Source of the DNA: Streptomyces sp. MST-110588
GTDB lineage: Bacteria; Actinomycetota; Actinomycetes; Streptomycetales; Streptomycetaceae
Length of the DNA: 64,000 nucleotides
Reading direction: 5' to 3'
NCBI RefSeq assembly: GCF_022695595.1
Contig: NZ_CP074380.1
Span: forward strand, 62,001-126,000
Part shown: piece after piece, positions 1-8,039 of the stretch
Position numbering within the stretch: the first letter of the stretch is position 1
Layout of the letters: each line of letters opens with the position of its first letter
Notes under the pieces: generated by a model
Told to the model about the DNA's origin: nothing
The model's database searches: none
What the model saw: only the letters and a program-made list of their open reading frames with translations
Made by a program: the position numbers and the translations under genes

Positions 1-239
1 GCCGCTGGCGTGACACGCCCGGGGCCACCGCCCTTTCCCGGTCCGCCCTTTCCCGGTCCGCCCGTTCAGCGGAAGGCTGCCGATCGCCTCGAACCGCTCG
101 CGCTCGTCCCTCATCGCCGCCGGTGTCGGGTGCATGCTGAACGCCATTCCCGGGCAGCGATGCCGCTCGGGCCACCAGCCGGCCACCCGCCGGTACCCCT
201 TGATCGCATTCACCGGCACCGAAATATCCTCCGACAGCC

Positions 240-556
240 GGTGCAGCCACGCTGATACCCCGAACAGGCGACAAGGCGTACAGCTCACGCCGAAACCGCC
301 GCTACCTGCGAAGTCGCCAGATCAGGCACACCATCCCTGAGCCGAAGGACCAGCGGGCCAACCGTAGACGCCACGGCCGCAGGGGAGGTCGGCCCGTCGG
401 CTTCGGCAGCGAGGTCTGCAAACGCCGCAACGAGGTCGAGCGGACGAGCAGCCTGCTCAAGAGCTTCCGAGCCGTCGCCGCCCGCTACGACGAGAGGGTC
501 TACGTCTTTCACGGCACCGTCACCTCTCAGCGATCCGGCTCTGGATCCGCCCGTGA
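240..556 (+). pseudogene. IS5-family transposase, C-terminal remnant
   Basis: The third forward frame reads like the C-terminal third of an IS5/IS4-type DDE transposase. It contains GDKAYSS, RHTIPEPKDQRANRRR, GGRPVGF, RRNEVER and then RAVAARYDERVYVFHGTVT. After a one-base slip near 525 the next frame gives SAIRLWIRP and a stop at 554-556, the usual end of these proteins. The YREK-like glutamate lies in RRNEVER. The N-terminal two thirds are missing: sequence before about 240 has no transposase similarity. The piece is a dead insertion-sequence remnant and marks a past insertion beside the van island. I saw no clear terminal inverted repeats. Confidence 0.8.
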
Positions 557-632
557 GATTGCGCGACCTGGCCTGGATCCGCCCAGAACTCCATGTCCGC
601 CAGCAGCATTCGTCCCATACAGTGCCGAAGGT

Positions 633-929
633 ATGACGGCACTTGCATCCTTCGCCTTCGTGCGCCACATCGACGGACTCCGCTACCACTTCGAGCGCGA
701 CGGCGAGCGCAACGGCCGCCCCGCCTACCGCCGAGCGGACGGGAACGTGTGGTGCGTCTGGTCGCCGACCGACGGCTGGCACTGCGAGATCGCCGGCGGC
801 CTCGTCACCGCCTATCCTCTCGACAGCCACGAGGACCAACCCGACCCCCCGGCCACCGTCTGGCGTAGCTTCAAGAACGATCGCTCCTACCTCTACGACC
901 TAATCGCGGTCGGCCCATGGCCCCACTGA
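633..929 (+). CDS. hypothetical protein (98 aa)
   Basis: A short soluble protein of unrecognised family. It is rich in aromatic residues (FVRHIDGLRYHFERDG, WCVWSPTDGWHCEI, DRSYLYDLIAVGPWPH), which suggests a compact beta-rich fold. There is no signal peptide, membrane segment or catalytic motif I recognise. It lies between the transposase remnant and the van island and is not part of an operon. Codon use has the high GC3 expected of a real gene here. The start is chosen because it gives the full high-GC3 frame; there is no strong ribosome-binding site. The 290 bases after it, up to vanK, show nothing I can assign. Confidence 0.45.
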   Translation: MTALASFAFVRHIDGLRYHFERDGERNGRPAYRRADGNVWCVWSPTDGWHCEIAGGLVTAYPLDSHEDQPDPPATVWRSFKNDRSYLYDLIAVGPWPH

Positions 930-1220
930 CCCGTCCCTTTGGGAAACGATCACAAGGCCAACGGGAAGCGATCTCCCATCACGTCCGGCAGTGCAGGTCA
1001 GGGGTTCTGGTGAACATCCGACGTCATCGCCCGCCACCGGCCACCGGCAGATCACCGGTGAAAGTGACCTCGAAGGAACCCGGGCGACCTCCTCGGCCGA
1101 TCTGTTGACCGCTGAGACGGCATGTGCGATCAGCGGGCGCGACCATCCGGACTACGCCGGTTTCTGCTTCCATGCCCACTTCGCGTCTCGCCCGCCGAGT
1201 TCCGCCATCGGCAGGCTGCC

Positions 1221-2339
1221 TCAGCCTCGACGGGACATGTAGACGTCGAATGCCTTGTAAAGCAGGCGATTCAGCGGCAGGTCCCATTCGCCGAGATACT
1301 CCACGGCTTCGCCGCCGGTGCCGACCTTGAACTGGATCAGGCCCAGGTGCGGGTCGTTCCTGTCCACGGTGTCGGTGATGCCGCGCAGGTTGTAGACCGT
1401 ACATCCGGCAGCCAGAGCGTCAGTGATCATCTTCCACTGCACGGCGTTCGACCCGCGTACCTCCCGTTTGGCCGTGGCGGAGGCGCCGTAGCTGTACCAG
1501 GCGTGTTCTCCGACCCGGACCCAGATGGTGGCGGCCACCAGGTCACCTTCGTGGTGGGCGAGGTAGAGCCGGATCCGATCCTTGTCCTCGGACAGCAGCG
1601 CCTGAAACATGGCCGGGAAGTAGCTGAACGGCCGCGGGATGAAGTGATCACGTTTCGTGGTCTGGAGGTAGACCCGGTAGAAGTCGGGTAGGTCCTCGAC
1701 ACCGCCCTGGGTCACGATGACGCCCGCTTTACCGGCCTTCTTGATGTTGCGCCGCCAGAGCTGGTTCATCCCCTCAAGGAGTTGATTTTCGTTCTTGCCG
1801 GCCAACGGGACCTGGAAAACCCAGCGCGGCTGCCCGGCGGAGAATCCTTCTTCTTCTTTCGGCGGGCGCCAGCCCAGGTGTCGGAGCTGGATGCGTGCCC
1901 GGCCGGCGGCGGCGTTGACCGTATCCGGCGGCACGTCGCTGAGCCTGGTGATCCCCGGGTCGGCGATCGCGGCCTTGATCGTCGCAGCACTCCAGGTGCG
2001 GGCTGCCACCGTCGTCCCGATGCGTACGGCGAAGGCGCCGGAGCGCTTGAGGTGGTCCACCAACGGGCCGAGCCAGCCGGCCAGATCATCCGAGGCCCAG
2101 TCGATCACCGGCCCTTCGGGCAGGTACGCCAGCGACGTCTTGAACCCGGGCAGCCGCCGGTACAGCACCAGGCCAGCGCCGACCAGTTGACCGCGGTCGT
2201 CGAACCAGCCCAGCGACTCCGATCCCCACTCGCTCTTCACCGACGCCCAGGCCGGGGTCTGCAGGAAACTCACCGCAGGCCGGGTCGCGTTGAACGCGGC
2301 GTGATCGCCAGCCGTGATGGTCCGTACCCGAAAAGCCAC
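1221..2339 (-). CDS. vanK: FemX/VanK-like aminoacyl-tRNA-dependent lipid II ligase
   Basis: A FemABX-family protein of about 372 aa. Family members transfer an amino acid from aminoacyl-tRNA to the stem lysine or diaminopimelate of lipid II. In Streptomyces, VanK is the version that accepts precursors ending in D-Ala-D-Lac and adds the glycine bridge. Family features are the N-terminal SFLQTPAWASVKSEW and LAYLPEGPVIDW segments, the middle LWRRNIKKAGKAGV, and the C-terminal VYNLRGITDTVD and LGLIQFKVGTGGE stretch. The start is GTG at 2339, because AGGAG lies five bases before it and overlaps the end of murF. It is the second enzyme of the minus-strand van unit and is probably induced with vanHAX through the shared promoter cassette. 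Confidence 0.88.
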   Translation of the reverse strand: MAFRVRTITAGDHAAFNATRPAVSFLQTPAWASVKSEWGSESLGWFDDRGQLVGAGLVLYRRLPGFKTSLAYLPEGPVIDWASDDLAGWLGPLVDHLKRSGAFAVRIGTTVAARTWSAATIKAAIADPGITRLSDVPPDTVNAAAGRARIQLRHLGWRPPKEEEGFSAGQPRWVFQVPLAGKNENQLLEGMNQLWRRNIKKAGKAGVIVTQGGVEDLPDFYRVYLQTTKRDHFIPRPFSYFPAMFQALLSEDKDRIRLYLAHHEGDLVAATIWVRVGEHAWYSYGASATAKREVRGSNAVQWKMITDALAAGCTVYNLRGITDTVDRNDPHLGLIQFKVGTGGEAVEYLGEWDLPLNRLLYKAFDVYMSRRG

Positions 2340-2347
2340 AGCCGCTC

Positions 2348-3730
2348 CTACCTGTCGTCCATCGGTCGATCCGCCGGCACACCGTGGGGGCCGGACACGA
2401 GCGCGGCGACGACCTCGTCGAGGCGCGCCCCGCGGGAGGCCTTGACGAGCACCACATCGCCGGCGGTGAGCCGACCGCGCAGCCACTGGACGGCCGCGGC
2501 GTTGCCGGTCAGCGCCACCGCCCGCTCTCCGGCGCCGTCGGCGAGCGGGCGGGCTCCGACCGCGACCACCACGTCCGCCCGGGAGGCGGCGTACTCCCCG
2601 ATGGCGCGGTGTTCGGCCGCGCTGTCGTCGCCGAGTTCGAGCATCTCGCCGAGGACGGCGATGCGGCGCCTGCCCTCGATTGCCGCCAGCGCGTCCAGGG
2701 CGGCACGGGTCGAGTCGGGGTCGGCGTTGAAGGAGTCGTCGAGCAGCGTTGCGCCGCCGACGAGGTCACGTAGCTCCAGGCGCCACTTCGAGAGCGAGAC
2801 CGTGGGCAGCGCCGCCGCGGCCGAATCGAGGCAGACGCCGGCCGCCAGCCCCACTGCCGCGGCAGCCGACGCGTTGAGCGCCTGGTGCGTGCCTACGAGC
2901 GGCAGCGCGACCGGGGCACAGGCGGCGGCGGTCCGCAGTGTGAAGGACGGCCGGGCGAGCCGGTCCAGCACCACGTCGAGTACGCGAACGTCGGCATGTT
3001 CCGCCCGGCCGAAGGTCAACAGCGGGCGGTCGGTGAGCGAGCGCATCGCGGCCACCCGGGGATCGTCGGCGTTCAGGACCGCGGTGCCGCCGGGCGCCAG
3101 ACCCTGCACCAGCTCGCCCTTGGCCCGGGCGATCGCCTCGCGCGACCCGAGATGGCCGAGGTGGGCCTGGCCGACGTTGAGGACGACACCGATGTCGGGC
3201 GCGACCAGGCGGGTGAGTTCGGCGATGTCACCGATGCGGCGGACTCCCATCTCAAGGACGAGGAACCGGGTGGCCGCGTCGGAGCGCAGCATGGTGAGGG
3301 GCACGCCGAGCTCGTTGTTGAGCGAGCCGATCGTGGCGATCGTCGGCGCGGCGCTCGACAGCACGGCCGCCAGCAGGTCCTTGGTGCTGGTCTTGCCGCG
3401 GGATCCGGTCACCCCGACGACGGTCAGCCCGTCGCGCAGCCGTGCCACGACGTGGGCGGCGAGGGCCTGCAACGCGGCCTTGGCGTCCTCGACGACGATG
3501 GTCGGCAGCGCCGTGGGCCGGGAGCCGAGCACGGCCACCGCGCCGGCTCGGCCGGCCTGGACGGCGTAGTCGTGGCCGTCGGCGTACTCGCCGGCGAAGG
3601 CGACGAAGAGGCTGCCCGGCTCGGCCTGCCGGCTGTCGAGCACGGCCGGCGCGGTCACCGTCACGGCGCCGTCGCCCGCGACCCTTCCGCCGACCACTGC
3701 GGCGATCTCGCCGAGGCTGAGCGGGATCAC
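2348..3730 (-). CDS. murF: MurF-like UDP-MurNAc-tripeptide:D-Ala-D-X ligase
   Basis: A Mur ligase of about 460 aa, the usual MurF length. MurF joins the dipeptide (here presumably the depsipeptide D-Ala-D-Lac) to UDP-MurNAc-tripeptide in the cytoplasm. Visible features are the N-terminal domain [15 protein letters not shown], the P-loop [15 protein letters not shown] with Ser in place of one usual Thr, [21 protein letters not shown], and the C-terminal [11 protein letters not shown] and [16 protein letters not shown]. It sits between a 38-codon leader ORF, whose stop overlaps its GTG start (GTGA), and vanK, eight bases downstream. A second, resistance-linked MurF occurs beside vanHAX in some glycopeptide producers, which fits a role with depsipeptide substrates. 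The housekeeping murF should lie elsewhere. Confidence 0.88.
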   Translation of the reverse strand: MIPLSLGEIAAVVGGRVAGDGAVTVTAPAVLDSRQAEPGSLFVAFAGEYADGHDYAVQAGRAGAVAVLGSRPTALPTIVVEDAKAALQALAAHVVARLRDGLTVVGVTGSRGKTSTKDLLAAVLSSAAPTIATIGSLNNELGVPLTMLRSDAATRFLVLEMGVRRIGDIAELTRLVAPDIGVVLNVGQAHLGHLGSREAIARAKGELVQGLAPGGTAVLNADDPRVAAMRSLTDRPLLTFGRAEHADVRVLDVVLDRLARPSFTLRTAAACAPVALPLVGTHQALNASAAAAVGLAAGVCLDSAAAALPTVSLSKWRLELRDLVGGATLLDDSFNADPDSTRAALDALAAIEGRRRIAVLGEMLELGDDSAAEHRAIGEYAASRADVVVAVGARPLADGAGERAVALTGNAAAVQWLRGRLTAGDVVLVKASRGARLDEVVAALVSGPHGVPADRPMDDR

Positions 3731-3843
3731 GCCTCGACCGCGCAAAGATCGGCGAGGCGCCTCAACAACCGGCCGCTCGCCGTGACGGCGAGCGGGGGCG
3801 GGCCGACGGGGTGGTGGAGGGCAGAGGCTGGTTCGTTACTCAT
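3727..3843 (-). CDS. 38-codon leader ORF coupled to murF
   Basis: This ORF starts at the ATG that ends the duplicated promoter cassette (ATGAGT, as in vanH) and runs 38 codons to a TGA overlapping the murF GTG by four bases. Its product begins [14 protein letters not shown] and ends [13 protein letters not shown], with no recognised family. A weak GGACGG lies before the start. It could be a translated leader that couples murF translation to the induced transcript, or the N-terminal piece of a gene lost when the cassette was duplicated. Function unknown. Confidence 0.5.
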   Translation of the reverse strand: MSNEPASALHHPVGPPPLAVTASGRLLRRLADLCAVEA

Positions 3844-3917
3844 GCCGTCCACTCAAGAGAGCGTGGTGTTACCGGCGCGTATGCAGTTTTCGATACGCCG
3901 ACGATATGTCGCCGGCC
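3838..3917 (-). promoter_or_regulatory. van promoter cassette, copy driving murF-vanK
   Basis: This is the inverted copy of the 80-bp cassette in front of vanH, 70/80 bases identical with no gaps. In transcription direction both hold GGCCGGC, then ATCGTCGGCGTATCGAAAA, then TGCATACGC, AACACC and GGACGGCATGAGT. CGTAT and ATACG form a small inverted repeat. Such conservation up to the start codon suggests one shared regulator and promoter; VanR is the likely regulator by analogy with other Streptomyces van loci. Confidence 0.75.
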
Positions 3918-4168
3918 ACCACCCCGCGAGAGCGTGGATGCGGCTGGCCGGCCGCGTCGGCTTCGCCCGTGGGATCGACCGGACGAGCCGACAGTTCGAG
4001 CATCAGGTCCGGCGGCAGCATTACCGGCCCGTCCGAGCGCCGCTTCGGGATCGCCCGGAGCTCTGAGGGCGACGCGACGACGTGTTGCGCATTCACCCTG
4101 CCGGCATCCTCTGTGGGTCGGGGACTCGTCCTTGACGACCGAGCCGAGCATCGTCCTGCGCGTGCAAC
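3918..4168. other. spacer between the divergent van promoter cassettes
   Basis: About 250 bases between the two inverted cassettes. Only shadow reading frames are present and I see no further repeat. It probably holds the upstream halves of the two promoters. Confidence 0.5.
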
Positions 4169-4248
4169 GGCCGGCAATATATCGTCGGCGTATCGAAAAA
4201 TGCATACGCCTCGGCAACACCGTGCTTTCTTGACTGGACGGCATGAGT
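4169..4248 (+). promoter_or_regulatory. van promoter cassette, copy driving vanHAX
   Basis: The second copy of the 80-bp cassette. It ends in the first two codons of vanH. The block ATCGTCGGCGTATCGAAAA is identical in both copies and carries the repeated TATCG element (ATATCG, GTATCG), plausible for an OmpR-type regulator that binds direct repeats. TTGACT just before the ATG is too close to be a -35 element. Confidence 0.75.
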
Positions 4249-5274
4249 TCCAGCGGACCCACACGAGCGGCGATGTGCCGCACCCGAGTGCCGGCGCCGT
4301 CCTCACGGGCTGTCTCGACAACGGGAATCACGGTATACGGGTGCGAGCAGGATGAGGCCCTGCTATTCCGGGAGATGGCGCCTCGCTTTGGCATGGTGCC
4401 AACCATCACGAAGGAAGCGGTCTCTGAGGCCAATGTCGGCCTGGCAGTCGGGAATCGATGCATCAGCATCGGCCACAAGACGCACGTCACCCGTGCCACG
4501 CTCATCGCACTGAGCCGCGCCGGTGTGGAGTATCTCTCCACACGAAGCGTCGGATGCAACCACATCGACGTGAGCTACGCGGAAAGCATCGGTATCTCCG
4601 TCGGAAACGTGGCGTATTCTCCCGACAGCGTTGCCGACTACACGCTGATGCTGATGCTGATGGCTGTACGCCACGCGAAGGCCACTATCCGCCGCACCGA
4701 TGCTCATGACTACCGACTGAGTGAGATACGCGGCAGAGAGCTGCGCGACCTGACGGTCGGAGTGGTCGGCACGGGGCGTATCGGCACAGCAGTCGTCGAC
4801 CGGCTGCGAGGCTTCGGCTGCCGCGTGCTGACCTACGACAACCGCCCCAAGACTTCCGCCGATCACGCGCCGATCGACGAGCTGATCCGGCACAGCGACA
4901 TTGTCACGCTCCACACCCCGCTCACCGCAGAAACCCGCCATCTTCTCGATCGCCGGCGTATCGAGCAGATGAAACACGGCGCGTTCATCGTCAACACCGG
5001 ACGCGGTCCGCTCATTGATACCGAAGCCCTTCTTCCGGCGTTGGAGAGCGGCAGATTGGGCGGCGCGGCGCTGGACGTCCTCGATGGCGAGGAAGGAATC
5101 TTCTACACCGACTGCCGGAACAAGCCCATCGAGAACCGCTCGCTGTTGCGACTGCAAGAGCTGCCGAATGTTTTCATCAGCCCACACACGGCCTATTACA
5201 CCGACCACGCGCTACGGGACACCATCAGAAACAGCATCATCAACTGCCTCAACTTTGAAAGCGGGACAACGTGA
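4243..5274 (+). CDS. vanH: VanH D-lactate dehydrogenase
   Basis: A D-2-hydroxyacid dehydrogenase that reduces pyruvate to D-lactate for the VanA ligase. Family marks are GITVYGCEQDE, STRSVGCNHIDVSYAE, GNVAYSPDSVADYT, the NAD-binding GVVGTGRIGTAVVDRL, NTGRGPLID with the catalytic Arg, the Glu in LDGEEGIF, and SPHTAYYTD with the catalytic His. From the chosen ATG the protein is 343 aa, about 25 residues longer than usual: the extra N-terminus is Arg/Ser/Ala-rich. I keep this ATG because it sits at the end of the duplicated cassette; a GTG 15 codons downstream is a possible alternative start. vanH overlaps vanA by four bases. G+C is visibly lower than in the flanking genes, which fits horizontal acquisition. 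Confidence 0.95.
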   Translation: MSSSGPTRAAMCRTRVPAPSSRAVSTTGITVYGCEQDEALLFREMAPRFGMVPTITKEAVSEANVGLAVGNRCISIGHKTHVTRATLIALSRAGVEYLSTRSVGCNHIDVSYAESIGISVGNVAYSPDSVADYTLMLMLMAVRHAKATIRRTDAHDYRLSEIRGRELRDLTVGVVGTGRIGTAVVDRLRGFGCRVLTYDNRPKTSADHAPIDELIRHSDIVTLHTPLTAETRHLLDRRRIEQMKHGAFIVNTGRGPLIDTEALLPALESGRLGGAALDVLDGEEGIFYTDCRNKPIENRSLLRLQELPNVFISPHTAYYTDHALRDTIRNSIINCLNFESGTT

Positions 5275-6311
5275 ACAGGTTGAAGATCGGAATCATCTTC
5301 GGGGGTTCTTCCGAAGAACACCCCGTCTCCGTCAAGTCCGCCCAAGAGGTCGCAAAGAACCTCAACACCGATGCATACGAACCGTACTGGATCGGCATTA
5401 CGCAGTCCGGCGCCTGGAAGCTCTGTGACTTCCCCGGCGCAGACTGGGAGAACGGCGGCACCCGTCCGGTCATGCTGTCACCCGACCGAAGCGTCCACGG
5501 ACTGCTCGTCCTGGAACAGGGACGATTCGAAGTGATCCGCCTGGACCTCGTACTGCCCGTGCTGCACGGCACACTCGGCGAAGACGGAGCGGTCCAGGGC
5601 CTCCTTGAGCTCTCCGGCATTCCCTATGCCGGCTGCGACGTCCAGAGCTCCGCCATCTGCATGGACAAATCCCTGACCTACACCGTCGTCAGAAGCGCGG
5701 GAATCGCCACGCCGAATTTCCGGGTGGTCACGGGGAACGAGAAGGTCGACGCCGGCCGGCTTCCTTACCCTGTGTTCGTGAAGCCGGCCCGTTCGGGCTC
5801 GTCCTTCGGCGTCAGCAAAGTCGCCGGAGAAGAGGACCTGCCGGGTGCACTTGATGCCGCACGACGGTACGACTCGAAGATCCTGATCGAAGAGGCCGTG
5901 GCCGGGAGCGAGGTCGGCTGCGCAATCCTGGGGGACCCCTCCACCCCGATCGCGGGCGAGGTGGACCGCATAGCCCTCTCACACGGATTCTTCAGGATCC
6001 ACCAGGAGGACTCACCCGAGACCGGCTCGGAGAACTCGACGTTCATCGTTCCCGCCGACATCTCCGAAGAATCGCGTCGGCTCGTCCAAGAGAGCGCCAA
6101 GACCATCTACCGCACCCTGGGCTGCCAGGGGCTTGCCCGCGTGGACATGTTCCTCAAGGGGGACGGCCAGGTGGTACTCAACGAAGTCAACACCCTGCCC
6201 GGCATGACCTCCTACAGCCGCTATCCCCGGATGATGGCCGCCGCAGGACTGCCGCTTCCCGACGTGATCGACCGGCTCGTGTCCATGACCCTGCACCGGA
6301 AAAATCGATGA
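5271..6311 (+). CDS. vanA: VanA-type D-Ala-D-Lac ligase
   Basis: An ATP-grasp ligase that makes D-alanyl-D-lactate, replacing the D-Ala-D-Ala target of vancomycin. It is 346 aa. Diagnostic pieces are GIIFGGSSEEHPVSVKSA, ELSGIPYAGCDVQSSAICMD, the ATP-grasp FVKPARSGSSFGV, and NEVNTLPGMTSYSRYPRMM. The omega-loop reads GFFRIHQE, with His at residue 244. This is the same number and context as the His of enterococcal VanA that favours lactate over D-Ala, so a depsipeptide ligase is far more likely than a D-Ala-D-Ala ligase. The start GTG overlaps the vanH stop, and the end overlaps vanX (ATGA). Confidence 0.96.
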   Translation: MNRLKIGIIFGGSSEEHPVSVKSAQEVAKNLNTDAYEPYWIGITQSGAWKLCDFPGADWENGGTRPVMLSPDRSVHGLLVLEQGRFEVIRLDLVLPVLHGTLGEDGAVQGLLELSGIPYAGCDVQSSAICMDKSLTYTVVRSAGIATPNFRVVTGNEKVDAGRLPYPVFVKPARSGSSFGVSKVAGEEDLPGALDAARRYDSKILIEEAVAGSEVGCAILGDPSTPIAGEVDRIALSHGFFRIHQEDSPETGSENSTFIVPADISEESRRLVQESAKTIYRTLGCQGLARVDMFLKGDGQVVLNEVNTLPGMTSYSRYPRMMAAAGLPLPDVIDRLVSMTLHRKNR

Positions 6312-6916
6312 ACGAGGACTTCGTGTACCTGGACGAGCTGGTGCCCGGCATCCGTTGGGATGCCAAGTATGCCACCCGGGACAACTTCACCGGAGCGCCG
6401 GTGGACGGATACCTGGCAAACCGGATAGTCGGCACCAGAGCTTTGTGCACAGCCCTGGGGCGAGCGCAAGAAGAAGCCGCATCCCTCGGCTTCGGCTTGC
6501 TCGTTTGGGACGGATACCGTCCACAACGCGCCGTCGACTGCTTCCTGCGCTGGTCGGAACAGCCGGAGGATGGCCGGACAAAGCAGCGCCACTACCCCAA
6601 CATCGACAGATCCCAGCTTTTCGACAAGGGGTACGTGGCCGCCAAGTCGGGCCACAGTCGCGGCAGTACCGTCGACTTGACGCTCTACAGCCTCGCCACC
6701 GGAGAAAGCGTCCGCATGGGTGGCGGCCATGACCTCATGGACCCGATCTCGCATCATGGAGCAAGAGGGATAACGCCCACCGAAGCGGGAAACCGCAAGT
6801 GTCTTCGCTCCATCATGGAGAACTGCGGTTTCGCTCCCTACGCCTGCGAGTGGTGGCACTACACGCTGAAAAGCGAGCCTTATTCAGATGTCTATTTCGA
6901 CTTTCCCATCGCCTAA
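6308..6916 (+). CDS. vanX: VanX D-Ala-D-Ala dipeptidase
   Basis: A zinc dipeptidase of 202 aa that destroys cytoplasmic D-Ala-D-Ala so that only D-Ala-D-Lac enters peptidoglycan. All residues of the family are present at canonical positions: Arg71 in WDGYRPQRA, His116 and Asp123 in SGHSRGSTVD, and Glu181 and His184 in EWWHYTL. It is coupled to vanA by ATGA. Its last nine codons overlap the start of the next gene, so four enzymes appear to be made from one mRNA. Confidence 0.96.
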   Translation: MNEDFVYLDELVPGIRWDAKYATRDNFTGAPVDGYLANRIVGTRALCTALGRAQEEAASLGFGLLVWDGYRPQRAVDCFLRWSEQPEDGRTKQRHYPNIDRSQLFDKGYVAAKSGHSRGSTVDLTLYSLATGESVRMGGGHDLMDPISHHGARGITPTEAGNRKCLRSIMENCGFAPYACEWWHYTLKSEPYSDVYFDFPIA

Positions 6917-7559
6917 TGGAAGCCTCCCGTACGTCTCACAGTGGGGAAGCCTGGACCGGAACGACGAGGTCGTCATGCGGCATGCCACCCCATCGGGTCT
7001 CGACGTCTTCCTGAGGCGCACCGAGCCATCGCAACTGCACGACTGGGCCTTTGACGGATACCACTCGCGCGAGGAATATCTGTTCTGGTCCCGCAAAGTC
7101 TGCGGCTTGGCGTGCCTGCAGTCCCTGCTCCATGGCTGGACGGACATCCGACTGCCGATGCGTGAACTCCTTGCGCTGGCCCTCGACCGGGGCTGCTACG
7201 TGGTGGAACCCCAGGGCAAGGTCCACGGACTGATCTACAGGCCATTCATGGCTTGGGTCAGCTCACAATTCGGATTCGCATGCCAACTGGTCGAGAACAC
7301 ACCGATCCAAGAGTCCGCCCGAGCGGTGCGCCCCGGGCAAGTCCTGATCGCTTCGGTATCTCCTGAGATCCGCGACCCGAGAACCTACGAACCGCGACGG
7401 GGAGGGCATCTTGTGCTGGTTCATGCAGTCCACGGCGGGATGGTGCGGTTCCATAATCCGTCGGGCTACTCCCACAATGCGGACTCCGCATCGCTGCCCA
7501 TGCGCATATTCGAGCGGTTCCATGCAAGACGAGGAATACTGGTCAGCGCCACATCGTGA
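6888..7559 (+). CDS. C39-like (papain-fold) cysteine peptidase, fourth gene of the vanHAX operon
   Basis: A cytoplasmic protein of 223 aa with no signal peptide. The C39-type active site is visible: Cys72 in KVCGLACLQSLL, His174 in GGHLVLVHAV and Asn190 in RFHNPSGY. These fit the Cys-His-Asn/Asp order of peptidase C39-like folds. The usual upstream Gln is not obvious. The gene overlaps vanX by 29 bases, so it is probably cotranslated. Its role in resistance is unknown. Possible roles are trimming of precursor peptides, a transpeptidase or acyltransferase-like reaction, or processing of a peptide. It is not VanY, VanZ or VanW, which have different motifs. Confidence 0.7.
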   Translation: MSISTFPSPNGSLPYVSQWGSLDRNDEVVMRHATPSGLDVFLRRTEPSQLHDWAFDGYHSREEYLFWSRKVCGLACLQSLLHGWTDIRLPMRELLALALDRGCYVVEPQGKVHGLIYRPFMAWVSSQFGFACQLVENTPIQESARAVRPGQVLIASVSPEIRDPRTYEPRRGGHLVLVHAVHGGMVRFHNPSGYSHNADSASLPMRIFERFHARRGILVSATS

Positions 7560-7786
7560 GCCCAGGCGAACCGGCACCGCGCGTCGTTGTCACCGGCGGC
7601 CACTCGGTGGGGCACACCGAGCTCTTTCAACGATCCCGAAGACCCCGGGATACCGGCCCTGCGAGGGGCCGGCGCAGGTGCGGTGCTCAAGAACAGCAAC
7701 CCGATCGTGCGGGGAGCAACGTTCGGGACCTGTGGATCGAGCTCGGGGAGCATACGAAGGGCGTACCTTCACGAGTGATCGGTTGA
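7556..7786 (+). other. possible coupled ORF or decayed fifth gene; otherwise gap to 8039
   Basis: A GTG overlaps the stop of the C39-like gene (GTGA) and opens 76 codons beginning MSPGEPAPRVVVTGGHSVGH. After about 25 codons the composition turns to Arg-rich shadow sequence, while the next frame reads NDPEDPGIPALRGAGAGAVL. This suggests a frame-broken remnant. I recognise no family. The rest of the gap to 8039 holds no convincing gene. Confidence 0.3.
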
Positions 7787-8039
7787 TGGGCATCGAGTAG
7801 GCCGGCTCCGCTACGGCGTACGAGCAGCAGTTGACGGCTGTGCCAGCGATGACGGTGGCGCGAAAACCGTTTGGCGGACGGGGCGATCACTGCTACTTTT
7901 CCGGAGGCCGTGCGAGAGAGCGAGGAGGTGGTACCCGTGAACACAGTATTGACATGGGTGCTCCCCTCCGGGGTCACGGTCGGGCGATAGACAGGTCGTC
8001 CGGGAGCGCCGTTCCAGTGCACTCCCGAAAGGCACGACC

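Noticed and set aside
1..260. Minus-strand frame with WLHRLSEDISVPVNAIKGY and MHPTPAAMRDERERF
   Set aside because: It may be a real gene fragment cut by the window edge, but no family or start could be supported, so it is not listed as a gene.
1782..3569. Large plus-strand frame opposite vanK and murF (595 aa)
   Set aside because: Ser/Arg/Ala-rich shadow of the Mur ligase; no family motifs and the minus strand explains the region fully.
4222..4248. TTGACT before vanH as a -35 box
   Set aside because: It lies only 10-15 bases from the start codon, leaving no room for a -10 element and leader; the conserved block upstream is a better promoter candidate.
7466..7753. Minus-strand 95-aa frame after the C39-like gene
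   Set aside because: It is antisense to the end of the C39-like gene and shows no family motif.
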